Program-made: the position numbers and the translations under genes
Source: Solirubrobacteraceae bacterium
Lineage (GTDB): Bacteria; Actinomycetota; Thermoleophilia; Solirubrobacterales; Solirubrobacteraceae
Assembly: GCA_024710825.1 (NCBI GenBank)
Contig: JANJUA010000303.1
Span: 1 to 8,236 of the forward strand
Reading direction: 5' to 3'
DNA: 8,236 nucleotides
In this document: in pieces, positions 1-6,286 of the stretch
Layout: each line of letters begins with the position of its first letter
How positions within the stretch are numbered: the first letter of the stretch is position 1
Notes under the pieces: model-generated
What the model saw: the letters and a program-made list of their open reading frames with translations, nothing else
The model's database searches: none
What the model was told of the DNA's origin: nothing

Positions 1-1152
1 AGCGTGCTGGAGCGCGGCGGCACGCGGCTGGTGCACAACCGCGCGGGCGCGAACATGGCGGGCGGCATCGCGACGACGCTGCTCGACGCCCGCGGCCGGG
101 GCGACCTCGGCCTGTTCGAGGTCGACGAGTTCTGGCTCGGCGGGGTGGTCGACCAGCTCCGCCCGCGGGCGCTGCTGCTGGCGAACCTCTTCCGCGACCA
201 GCTCGACCGCTACGGCGAGCTCGACACGATCGCGGACCGCTGGGCGGAGATCGTCGCCTCGCCCGCCACGGCGCGCACCCGGCTCGTGCTGAACGCCGAC
301 GACCCGCTCGTCGCCGATCTCGGGCGCGAGCGCGCCGACGCGCTCTACTTCGGCGTCGAGGACGCCTCGCTCGCGCTGGAGGGCCTCCAGCACGCCGCGG
401 ACTCCAAGCACTGCCGGCGCTGCGGCGCCCCGTACGTCTACGACGCGATCCTCATGGGCCACCTCGGCCATTACCACTGCCCGACGGGCGACGCCGTCCG
501 CCCGGCGCCCGCGGTCGCCGCGCGCGACGTCGAGCTGCGCGGCGTGCGCTCGGCCGCGTTCACCCTGGTCACGCCGGAGGGCGAGCGCCGCGTCGAGCTG
601 CCGCTGCCCGGCCTCTACAACGTCTACAACGCGCTCGCCGCCGCCGCGCTCTCACGCGCGCTCGACGCCTCCCTCGACGACGTCGTCGCCGGGCTCGAGG
701 CGGTCGCCCCCGCGTTCGGCCGGGCCGAGACCGTCGTCCTCGGTGGGCGCCCGCTGACGCTGCTGCTCGTCAAGAACCCCGCGGGCGCCAACGAGGTGCT
801 GCGCACCCTGCTGCTGGAGCCCGGTGAGCACGACCTCTTCGGCGTGCTCAACGACAACGTCGCCGACGGCCGCGACGTCTCCTGGATCTGGGACGCGGAC
901 TTCGAGCTGCTGGCCGGCCGCGTGCGGCGCGCCACCTGCTCCGGCACGCGGGCGGCCGAGCTGGCGGTCCGCCTGAAGTACGCCGGGGTGCCGGGCGACC
1001 GCATCCAGGTCGTCGGAGGCCTCGAGGAGGGGCTGGACGCGGCCCGCGCCGACGGCGCCGGCCCGCTCTACGCGCTGCCGACCTACACCGCCATGCTCGC
1101 GCTGCGCGAGGCGCTGCGACGCCGCGGCGTCGCCGGGAGCTCGTGGGCATGA
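1..1152 (+). CDS. murT: MurT, lipid II isoglutaminyl synthase ATP-dependent subunit (5' end missing)
   Basis: MurT is a Mur-ligase-like protein that, with the glutaminase GatD, converts the D-glutamate of the lipid II stem peptide into D-isoglutamine at the cytoplasmic face of the membrane. The frame is open from base 1 to the TGA at 1150-1152. The ATP P-loop region lies upstream; about 60 residues seem to be missing if lengths match the Staphylococcus aureus protein. Visible family marks, numbered from base 1, are NRAGANM (13-19), the acidic EVDE stretch (40-43), the NLFRDQLDRYGE segment, a zinc-ribbon insert starting C138-x2-C141 with C160, PLPGLYNVYNALAA, and a C-terminal DUF1727 domain with KNPAGANEVL and ADGRDVSWIWDADFE (about 288-302). 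In known MurT-GatD structures an Asp from DUF1727 completes the glutaminase triad, and it probably lies in this last motif. The expected fourth ribbon Cys is Gly163. The stop overlaps the next start (ATGA). Identification is secure. Confidence 0.95.
   Translation, partial: SVLERGGTRLVHNRAGANMAGGIATTLLDARGRGDLGLFEVDEFWLGGVVDQLRPRALLLANLFRDQLDRYGELDTIADRWAEIVASPATARTRLVLNADDPLVADLGRERADALYFGVEDASLALEGLQHAADSKHCRRCGAPYVYDAILMGHLGHYHCPTGDAVRPAPAVAARDVELRGVRSAAFTLVTPEGERRVELPLPGLYNVYNALAAAALSRALDASLDDVVAGLEAVAPAFGRAETVVLGGRPLTLLLVKNPAGANEVLRTLLLEPGEHDLFGVLNDNVADGRDVSWIWDADFELLAGRVRRATCSGTRAAELAVRLKYAGVPGDRIQVVGGLEEGLDAARADGAGPLYALPTYTAMLALREALRRRGVAGSSWA
1135..1139 (+). promoter_or_regulatory. Shine-Dalgarno site of the methyltransferase gene
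   Basis: GGGAG lies 9 bases before the ATG at 1149 and only 3 bases before the alternative in-frame GTG at 1143. The spacing favours the ATG, which also gives the common ATGA overlap with the murT stop codon. Confidence 0.5.
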
Positions 1153-1883
1153 CCGCGCGCTCCGTCATCTGGCACGACGTCGAATGCGGCTCCTACGAGG
1201 CCGACCTCTCGCTCTGGCGGGAGCTGGCCGCGCAGGCCGGGGCGGGCCCGATCCTCGACGTGGGCGCCGGGACGGGCCGCATCGCGCTCGACCTCGCCCG
1301 CCGCGGCCACGAGGTCGTCGGCCTCGACGCGGACGCCGAGCTCGCCGCCGAGCTGGCGCGCCGCGCCGCCGCCGCGGACCTGCCCGTCACCGCCGTGCAC
1401 GCCGACGCGCGCGACTTCGATCTGGGCCGGCGCGTCGCCCTGGTCATCGTCCCGATGCAGACGCTCCAGCTCCTCGGCGGTCCCCAGGGCCGCGCCGCGT
1501 TCCTGCGCAGCGCCGCGCGCCACCTCGCGCCCGGCTCGCTGCTCGCCGCCGCGCTCGCCGACGCGTTCGAGGGCAGCGTCGACGACGAGCGCACCGAGCG
1601 CCCCCTGCCCGACATCCGCGAGGTCGACGGCACCGTCTACGCCAGCCACCCGGTCGGCGTGCGCCGGGAGCCCGGCGGCGTGGTCATCGAGCGGATCCGC
1701 GAGACCGTCGACCCCGCCGGGACACGGGAGGCCGAGGGCAACGAGATCCGGCTGGACGACGCGAGCGCCGCGCTCGTGGCGGCGGAGGCGGAGCCGCTCG
1801 GCTACCGCGCGCTGGCGCCGCGCCGCGTCCCGGCGACCGAGGACTACGTCGGCTCGGAGGTGGTGGTCCTGTGCCGCGGCTGA
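1149..1883 (+). CDS. Class I SAM-dependent methyltransferase within the murT-gatD operon
   Basis: This is a 244-residue Rossmann-fold methyltransferase of unknown substrate. Motif I is LDVGAGTG (36-43). Strand 2 ends in the acidic residue D60 (VVGLDAD), expected to bind the ribose of S-adenosylmethionine. ADARDF (D86) fits the adenine-contact motif, and VIVPMQTLQLLG (about 99-110) fits strand 4 and the following loop. HLAPGSLLAAALAD fits strand 5. The N-terminus, with WHDVECGSYEADLSLWREL, is a helical cap that often helps position substrate. There is no signal peptide or membrane segment, so it is cytosolic. The start is the ATG overlapping the murT stop. The 3' end overlaps gatD by 13 bases. 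The gene is thus translationally coupled to both subunits of lipid II amidotransferase, which suggests, but does not prove, a cell-wall-related small-molecule or lipid-linked substrate. It could also be a bystander in the operon. The fold is certain; the function is unknown. Confidence 0.88.
   Translation: MTARSVIWHDVECGSYEADLSLWRELAAQAGAGPILDVGAGTGRIALDLARRGHEVVGLDADAELAAELARRAAAADLPVTAVHADARDFDLGRRVALVIVPMQTLQLLGGPQGRAAFLRSAARHLAPGSLLAAALADAFEGSVDDERTERPLPDIREVDGTVYASHPVGVRREPGGVVIERIRETVDPAGTREAEGNEIRLDDASAALVAAEAEPLGYRALAPRRVPATEDYVGSEVVVLCRG
1856..1860 (+). promoter_or_regulatory. Shine-Dalgarno site of gatD
   Basis: GGAGG lies inside the end of the methyltransferase gene, 10 bases before the GTG at 1871. 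It supports that start over the in-frame GTG at 1886, which would be 25 bases away. Confidence 0.5.
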
Positions 1884-2596
1884 GGGTGTGCGCGCTGTAC
1901 CCGGACCTGATGAACATCTACGCCGACCGCGGCAACCTGCTCGTGCTGCGGCGGCGCTGCGAGTGGCGCGGGATCGGCTTCGAGCTGACGCCGGCGGGCT
2001 TCGGCGAGGAGATCGACCCCGCCGCACACGACCTCTTCTACCTCGGCGGCGGCCAGGATCGCGACCAGCGCCTGTGCGCGGAGGACCTCGTCGCCACCAA
2101 GCGCGACGTGCTCCACGCCGCGGCCGACCGCGGCGCCGCGATCCTCGGCGTGTGCGGCGGCTACCAGCTCCTCGGCCACGCCTACGAGCTGGGCGCGGAG
2201 GAGATCCGCGGCGTCGGGCTCGTCGACCTGCGCACCGTCCGCTCGGACGAGCCGCGGCTGATCGGCAACGTCGCCGTCGAGGTGGAGCTCGAGCCGGGCG
2301 ACCGCCGGGTCCTGGCCGGCTTCGAGAACCACGCCGGCCGAACCCATCTCGGGCCGGGCGAGCAGCCGCTCGGCCGCGTCCTCGCCGGCCACGGCACCAC
2401 CGGTGCGTCCGGCTTCGAGGGGGTGCGCCGCGGAAACGTCGTCGGGACCTACCTGCACGGCCCGCTGCTGCCCAAGAACGCGTGGTTCGCCGACTGGCTG
2501 ATCCGCACGGCGACGGGCCTCGACGAGCTGGCGCCGCTCGACGACGCGCTGGAGACCGCCGCCCACACGCTCGCCCGGCAGGTCGCCGGCAGGTGA
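1871..2596 (+). CDS. gatD: GatD, lipid II isoglutaminyl synthase glutaminase subunit
   Basis: GatD hydrolyses glutamine and passes ammonia to MurT for amidation of lipid II D-glutamate. It is a 241-residue class I glutamine amidotransferase of the CobB/CobQ-like type, the usual length for GatD. The N-terminus has the family sequence LYPDLMNIYADRGN, followed by YLGGGQDRDQ. The nucleophile is C95 in GVCGGYQLLGH and the catalytic histidine is H196 in YLHGPLLPKN. Both sit very near the positions known in Streptococcus pneumoniae GatD. GFENHAGRTHLG is the conserved middle segment. The triad Asp is expected to come from MurT. The GTG at 1871 overlaps the methyltransferase by 13 bases and has GGAGG upstream. 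In most genomes gatD directly follows murT; here one gene intervenes. The role is highly certain, and the exact start slightly less so. Confidence 0.95.
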   Translation: MPRLRVCALYPDLMNIYADRGNLLVLRRRCEWRGIGFELTPAGFGEEIDPAAHDLFYLGGGQDRDQRLCAEDLVATKRDVLHAAADRGAAILGVCGGYQLLGHAYELGAEEIRGVGLVDLRTVRSDEPRLIGNVAVEVELEPGDRRVLAGFENHAGRTHLGPGEQPLGRVLAGHGTTGASGFEGVRRGNVVGTYLHGPLLPKNAWFADWLIRTATGLDELAPLDDALETAAHTLARQVAGR

Positions 2597-2612
2597 CGAG
2601 CCCGTCGCCCTG

Positions 2613-2643
2613 ACCCGGTAGGGTTTTTCGACCCCCTCGGGGG
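2613..2643 (+). promoter_or_regulatory. Cluster of competing small hairpins in the opuCA leader
   Basis: The 54-base gap between gatD and the ATPase gene contains four alternating blocks: ACCC (2613-2616), GGGT (2621-2624), ACCCCC (2631-2636) and GGGGG (2639-2643). Neighbouring blocks can pair as 1-2, 2-3 or 3-4. Pair 1-2 is followed by a T run (2624-2628) and so resembles a weak intrinsic terminator. Pair 3-4 hides the only G-rich, Shine-Dalgarno-like sequence, which ends 7 bases before the GTG start at 2651. The stems are only 4-5 bp, so a regulatory role is an inference. Confidence 0.3.
2619..2624 (+). promoter_or_regulatory. Candidate -10 box TAGGGT for the importer operon
   Basis: TAGGGT fits the actinobacterial -10 form TANNNT. 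Transcription would start near 2631, leaving a leader of about 20 bases before the GTG at 2651. The nearest -35-like sequence, GTGACG at 2593-2598, has a long 20-base spacer, so the promoter call is weak. The same bases can take part in a hairpin. Confidence 0.3.
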
Positions 2644-2650
2644 CCTTCTC

Positions 2651-3850
2651 GTGACATCGTCGAACACCGCCCAGGCAGAGGGGCCGGACGCCTACCGCGA
2701 AGCAACCACGCTCGAGCTCCGACGCGTCTCCAAGACGTACCCGGGCTCCGATCGCCCCGTCATCTCGGATCTCAGCCTGGAGGTCGGCGCGGGCGAGATC
2801 TGCGTCCTCGTCGGCCCGTCGGGCTGCGGGAAGACGACCGCCATGCGGATGGTCAACCGCATGGTCGACATGACCTCGGGCGACATCCTCGTCGGCGGCC
2901 GCAGCGTCCGCGCCCGGCCGGCCGCCAAGCTCCGCCGCGAGATCGGCTACGTCATCCAGCAGATCGGGCTGTTCCCCCACCAGACGATCGGGGAGAACGT
3001 CGCCGCGGTCCCGCGCCTGCTCGGCTGGGACCGCCGCCGCACGGAGGCGCGCGTCGACGAGCTGATCGCGCTCGTCGGCCTCGACGCCGAGCTGCGCGAC
3101 CGCTACCCCGCCCAGCTCTCCGGCGGCCAGCGCCAGCGGGTCGGCGTCGCCCGGGCGCTCGCCTCCGACCCGCCGCTCATGCTCATGGACGAGCCGTTCG
3201 GCGCGATCGACCCGATCAACCGCGAGCGACTGCAGAACGAGTTCCTCCGCCTCCAGGGCCGGCTGCGCAAGACGGTCGTGTTCGTCACGCACGACATCGA
3301 CGAGGCGATCAAGATGGGCGACAAGATCGCGGTGATGAAGGTCGGCGGGGTGCTGGCCCAGTACGCGAGCCCGGCCGAGCTGCTCACCGCGCCCGCCGAC
3401 GAGTTCGTCGAGGACTTCGTCGGGGCCGACCGCGCGCTCAAGCGCCTGGCGCTGCTGCGCGTCCGCGACGTCGACCTGTGGCGGGCGCCGCTCGTCCGCG
3501 AGGGCGAGCCGACGGCGGCCGCCCGCGCCCGCGTCGCCGAGTCCGACCTGCCCTATCCGCTGCTCGTCGACGCCGACGGCCGCCCGCTGGGCTGGCTGTC
3601 GGAGCGCGACCTGGCGCGCGAGCGCGTCCGGGCGCCCGCCGACTCTGGTCCCGAGCCGGTCGTCGACCGCGACGCCGTGCTGCGCGACGCGCTCGCGGAC
3701 ATCCTCCAGGCCGGCACCCAGTACGCGCCGGTCGTCGACGGCGCGGGCGGGGCGGTGGGCGTGCTGTCGATCGACGTCGTCGGCCACTTCCTGGCCCAGG
3801 GCGACACGACCGAGGAGTCGCCGTCGGCGCGGGCGGGGGTGGACCCGTGA
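2651..3850 (+). CDS. opuCA: OpuCA/ProV-type ATPase of a compatible-solute ABC importer, with C-terminal CBS-like region
   Basis: This 399-residue cytoplasmic ATPase drives uptake of quaternary ammonium osmoprotectants such as glycine betaine, choline or carnitine. The nucleotide-binding domain (about 20-255) shows Walker A GPSGCGKTT (55-63), the Q-loop in YVIQQIGLFPH (100-110), signature LSGGQRQRV (156-164), Walker B LMLMDEP (176-182) and the switch histidine H214 in VTHDIDEA. Beyond about 265 there are two diverged CBS-like units, around YPLLVDADGRPLGWLSERDL and YAPVVDGAGGAVGVLSIDVVGHFL. Paired CBS domains are typical of OpuCA and OpuAA, where they sense ionic strength or nucleotides. The first unit looks poorly conserved at its N-terminal half. 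The short tail is acidic-to-neutral. The start is the GTG at 2651. The TGA overlaps the first permease start (GTGA). The transported substrate cannot be read from this protein. Confidence 0.92.
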   Translation: MTSSNTAQAEGPDAYREATTLELRRVSKTYPGSDRPVISDLSLEVGAGEICVLVGPSGCGKTTAMRMVNRMVDMTSGDILVGGRSVRARPAAKLRREIGYVIQQIGLFPHQTIGENVAAVPRLLGWDRRRTEARVDELIALVGLDAELRDRYPAQLSGGQRQRVGVARALASDPPLMLMDEPFGAIDPINRERLQNEFLRLQGRLRKTVVFVTHDIDEAIKMGDKIAVMKVGGVLAQYASPAELLTAPADEFVEDFVGADRALKRLALLRVRDVDLWRAPLVREGEPTAAARARVAESDLPYPLLVDADGRPLGWLSERDLARERVRAPADSGPEPVVDRDAVLRDALADILQAGTQYAPVVDGAGGAVGVLSIDVVGHFLAQGDTTEESPSARAGVDP

Positions 3851-4551
3851 TCGCACTGCTCGCGCAGGTCGAGATCCGCGACCGGGCCGCCGAGGACGGC
3901 TGCGTCGCCGGCAACGGCTTCTGCCCCGGCTGGATCGCCGACAACCTCGACCGCTACCTCGAGCCGTTCTGGCAGCACGTCTACCTGTCGATCGTCGCCG
4001 TGGTCGTCGGGTTCGCGATCGCCTTCGCCCTGGCGCTGCTGGCGCACGAGCGCCGCTGGCTCGTCGGGCCGATCATCGGCATCACCGGGGTGCTCTACAC
4101 GCTGCCCTCGATCGCGGTCTTCTTCCTGCTGCAGCCGATCACCGGGCGCGGCGCCCTCACGGCGCTGATCGCGCTGACCGCCTACACGCTGCTGATCCTG
4201 TTCCGCAACATCGTCACCGGCCTCGAGAACGTGCCGTCCGAGACGAAGGACGCCGCCCGCGGCATCGGCTACACCGACCGTCAGGTGCTGTGGAAGGTCG
4301 AGCTGCCGCTGGCGATGCCGGAGATCATCGCCGGACTGCGGATCGCGGCGACGACGACCGTGGGGCTCGCCACGCTCGCCTTCTTCGCCGGCGCGGGCGG
4401 GCTCGGCGGCGAGATCTTCGCCGACATCACGTTCAAGTCCAACGTCGTGTTCGCCGGCGGCCTCTGCCTGGCGCTCGCGATCCTGCTCGACGTGATGCTG
4501 CTCGCCGCGCAGCGCCTGCTGCTGCCCTGGCGCCGGGCGGTGGCGACGTGA
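3847..4551 (+). CDS. Compatible-solute ABC importer permease, first (OpuCB/ProW-like)
   Basis: This 234-residue inner-membrane subunit forms half of the translocation pore. Hydrophobic segments lie at about 45-66, 72-95, 103-121, 155-180 and 197-220. The cytoplasmic EAA loop that docks on the ATPase is ETKDAARGIGY starting at E132, followed by ELPLAMPEIIAGLR. RNIVTGLENVP just before it is typical of the OpuC/ProW family. The 40-residue stretch before the first membrane helix carries two cysteines (C19, C26) in VAGNGFCPGW. The start is the GTG overlapping the ATPase stop, preceded by a G-rich stretch. The end overlaps the second permease by GTGA. The family is clear. Which of the two permeases corresponds to OpuCB and which to OpuCD cannot be decided, so no symbol is given. 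Confidence 0.9.
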   Translation: MIALLAQVEIRDRAAEDGCVAGNGFCPGWIADNLDRYLEPFWQHVYLSIVAVVVGFAIAFALALLAHERRWLVGPIIGITGVLYTLPSIAVFFLLQPITGRGALTALIALTAYTLLILFRNIVTGLENVPSETKDAARGIGYTDRQVLWKVELPLAMPEIIAGLRIAATTTVGLATLAFFAGAGGLGGEIFADITFKSNVVFAGGLCLALAILLDVMLLAAQRLLLPWRRAVAT

Positions 4552-5264
4552 GCGAGTTCGCCGGCGCGATCGACTTCATCCTGCACGAGCGGGAGTCGCA
4601 GACGGGCGGGACGCAGGTCGGTGGCCAGCAGCTCCTGCCGCTGCTGTGGGACCACCTCCAGCTCACCGGCGTGTCGGTCGCCGTCGCGGTGGCGATCGCC
4701 GTGCCGCTCGCGCTCTGGCTGGGCCACGTCGGCCGCGGGGAGCTGCTCGCCACCTCGGTGGCCAACGTCGGGCGCGCCGTGCCGAGCCTCGCGCTGATCG
4801 CGTTCTTCGTCGCCTACCTCGGCGTCGGCTTCACGAACGTGACGCTCGCGCTCGTGCTGCTCGCGATCCCGCCGATCCTCACGAACACGTACGTCGGCGT
4901 CCGGCAGGCCGACCGCGACGCCGTCGACGCCGCCCGCGGCATGGGCATGACCGGCGCGCAGATCGTCCGCCGCGTCGAGCTGCCGCTCGCCCTGCCGCTG
5001 GTCATGGGCGGCATCCGCACGAGCGTCGTCAACGTCATCGCCACCGCGACGATCGCCCCGCTGGCCGGGGTGGCGACGCTGGGCGACCCGATCATCGCCG
5101 CCGGCGTCTACGGCACCGAAGGGCGGCTCGGCGCGGCGATCCTCGTCGCGCTGCTCGCCGTCGCCGCCGAGGCGCTCTTCGCCCTCTTGCAGCGCGAGGT
5201 GACCCCTCGCGGACTCAGCTCCACCCGCACAGCAAAGACCTCCAGGAGGCTCAAGCCAGCATGA
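4548..5264 (+). CDS. Compatible-solute ABC importer permease, second (OpuCD/ProW-like)
   Basis: This 238-residue inner-membrane permease pairs with the upstream one. A polar N-terminal stretch (1-30) precedes hydrophobic segments from about residue 37 (TGVSVAVAVAIAVPLALWLG). RAVPSLALIAFF is the family's conserved second-helix region. The EAA loop is DAVDAARGMGM from D124, followed by ELPLALPLVMGGIR. ATIAPLAGVATLGDPI is characteristic of OpuC-type permeases. The last 20 residues or so form a Ser/Thr/Lys/Arg-rich cytoplasmic tail written in unusual codons for this window (ACA, GCA, AGG AGG, CCA), and they also contain the ribosome-binding site of the next gene. The start is a GTG overlapping the preceding stop. 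The stop overlaps the lipoprotein start (ATGA). Confidence 0.9.
   Translation: MSEFAGAIDFILHERESQTGGTQVGGQQLLPLLWDHLQLTGVSVAVAVAIAVPLALWLGHVGRGELLATSVANVGRAVPSLALIAFFVAYLGVGFTNVTLALVLLAIPPILTNTYVGVRQADRDAVDAARGMGMTGAQIVRRVELPLALPLVMGGIRTSVVNVIATATIAPLAGVATLGDPIIAAGVYGTEGRLGAAILVALLAVAAEALFALLQREVTPRGLSSTRTAKTSRRLKPA
5244..5249 (+). promoter_or_regulatory. Strong Shine-Dalgarno site of the lipoprotein gene
   Basis: AGGAGG is the perfect complement of the 16S anti-Shine-Dalgarno core. It lies 11 bases before the ATG at 5261 and inside the permease coding sequence as two AGG arginine codons. It is the best ribosome-binding site of the four importer genes, which fits the need for excess binding protein over membrane subunits. 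Confidence 0.75.
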
Positions 5265-6241
5265 GACGCACCATCCTGTCCCTGTTCGCCCTGGTGCTCG
5301 TACTCGGCGTCGCGGCCTGCGGGTCCGACGACGACAACGGCACCTCGACCGCCACGGGCGGCGCGACCGCTCCCGCCGAGGCGGCGTCCGACGAGATCGC
5401 CAGCAACCCCGAGAACGCGTCGACCACGATCACGATCGGCTCGAAGAACTTCACCGAGCAGAAGATCCTCGGGGAGATCTACGCGCAGGCGCTGTCGGCC
5501 GCCGGCTACGACGTCGACACCGAGCTGAACCTCGGCGACGAGAAGACGGCGCTGAAGGCGCTCGAGGACGGCCAGATCGACGGCTACCCGGAGTACACGG
5601 GCACCGCGCTGCTGTCGTTCTTCGGGGTCAAGACGGAGGATCTGCCCACCGACGCGCAGGCGGCCTACGACCAGGTGAAGGCGGACTTCGCCAAGGACGG
5701 CATCGAGGCGCTGCCGCCGACGCCGTTCACCTCGTCCAACGAGGTCGGGCTGACGAAGGAGAAGGCCGAGGAGCTCGGCGGGATCACGAAGATCTCCGAG
5801 CTGGAGGGCCAGGAGGACGGCCTGAAGCTCTACGGCACCCCGGAGTGCCGCCAGCGGCTCGACTGCCTGCTCGGGCTGGAGCAGGTCTACGGGCTCGACC
5901 TGCGCGACGACTTCACGCCCGTGGACCCCTCGCTGCGCCACGAGGTGCTCGACAAGGGGCAGGCCGACCTGTCGATCGTCTTCACGACCGACCCGCAGAA
6001 CCGCGACCTCGTGCTGCTCGAGGACGACAAGGGCATGTTCCCGCCGTACAACTCGACGTTCCTGGTCAAGCAGTCCTTCCTCCAGGACGCCGGCCCGGAC
6101 ATGGCCCAGACGATCGAGCTGGTCACCGAAGGGCTGACCGACGAGGTGATGCAGGAGCTCAACGCCCGCGTCGACCTCGACAAGGAGACGCCCGAGGCCG
6201 CCGCCAAGGCGTACCTCCAGGAGTCGGGCTACATCTCCTGA
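5261..6241 (+). CDS. opuCC: OpuCC/ProX-type osmoprotectant-binding lipoprotein
   Basis: This 326-residue lipoprotein captures the osmoprotectant outside the membrane and delivers it to the two permeases. The signal peptide is MRRTILSLFALVLVLGVAAC, with a lipobox VAAC and lipidated C20. A flexible acidic, Ser/Thr/Ala-rich linker follows to about residue 53. The binding domain opens with TITIGSKNFTEQKILGEIYA (56-75) and DGYPEYTGTALLSFFG, both hallmarks of the OpuAC/QAT substrate-binding family. C196 and C202 (C-x5-C) could form a disulfide in the exported domain. The protein ends YLQESGYIS. It has its own AGGAGG site and an ATGA overlap with the permease. Likely ligands are glycine betaine, choline or carnitine, but the aromatic cage residues cannot be assigned with certainty from sequence alone. 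A stem-loop begins 7 bases after the stop. Confidence 0.92.
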   Translation: MRRTILSLFALVLVLGVAACGSDDDNGTSTATGGATAPAEAASDEIASNPENASTTITIGSKNFTEQKILGEIYAQALSAAGYDVDTELNLGDEKTALKALEDGQIDGYPEYTGTALLSFFGVKTEDLPTDAQAAYDQVKADFAKDGIEALPPTPFTSSNEVGLTKEKAEELGGITKISELEGQEDGLKLYGTPECRQRLDCLLGLEQVYGLDLRDDFTPVDPSLRHEVLDKGQADLSIVFTTDPQNRDLVLLEDDKGMFPPYNSTFLVKQSFLQDAGPDMAQTIELVTEGLTDEVMQELNARVDLDKETPEAAAKAYLQESGYIS

Positions 6242-6247
6242 GTCGGC

Positions 6248-6286
6248 CGGCAGCTCCGGCCGCGCCGTCAGCGGCCGGAGCTGCCG
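6248..6286. terminator. Bidirectional stem-loop between the importer operon and dut
   Basis: A perfect 16-bp inverted repeat (6248-6263 with 6271-6286) encloses a 7-base loop. With a 2-base bulge, four more pairs can form (6244-6247 with 6289-6292). It starts 7 bases after the importer stop codon on the + strand. On the - strand its right arm codes for the last five residues of dut and the dut stop codon lies in the loop. No T run follows on either side, so it would be a GC-rich terminator without U tail, as is common in actinobacteria. The structure is certain; the termination role is inferred. Confidence 0.75.

Noticed and set aside
1143..1148. GTG at 1143 as start of the methyltransferase
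   Set aside because: It would sit only 3 bases from the GGGAG site, while the ATG at 1149 has 9-base spacing and the ATGA overlap.
2613..2628. Intrinsic terminator after gatD (ACCC-GGTA-GGGT plus T run)
   Set aside because: The stem is only 4 bp, too weak to call as a real terminator on its own; kept only as part of the hairpin cluster.
1083..2705. Second long - strand open frame opposite the methyltransferase and gatD
   Set aside because: It gives low-complexity Arg/Gly/Ala-rich protein lacking motifs, opposite genes with clear catalytic motifs.
1844..3856. Long open frame on the - strand (about 670 codons) opposite gatD and opuCA
   Set aside because: It is the antisense of two well-supported genes. 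Long antisense open frames are expected at this GC content, and the translation is Arg/Ala/Asp-rich with no domain.
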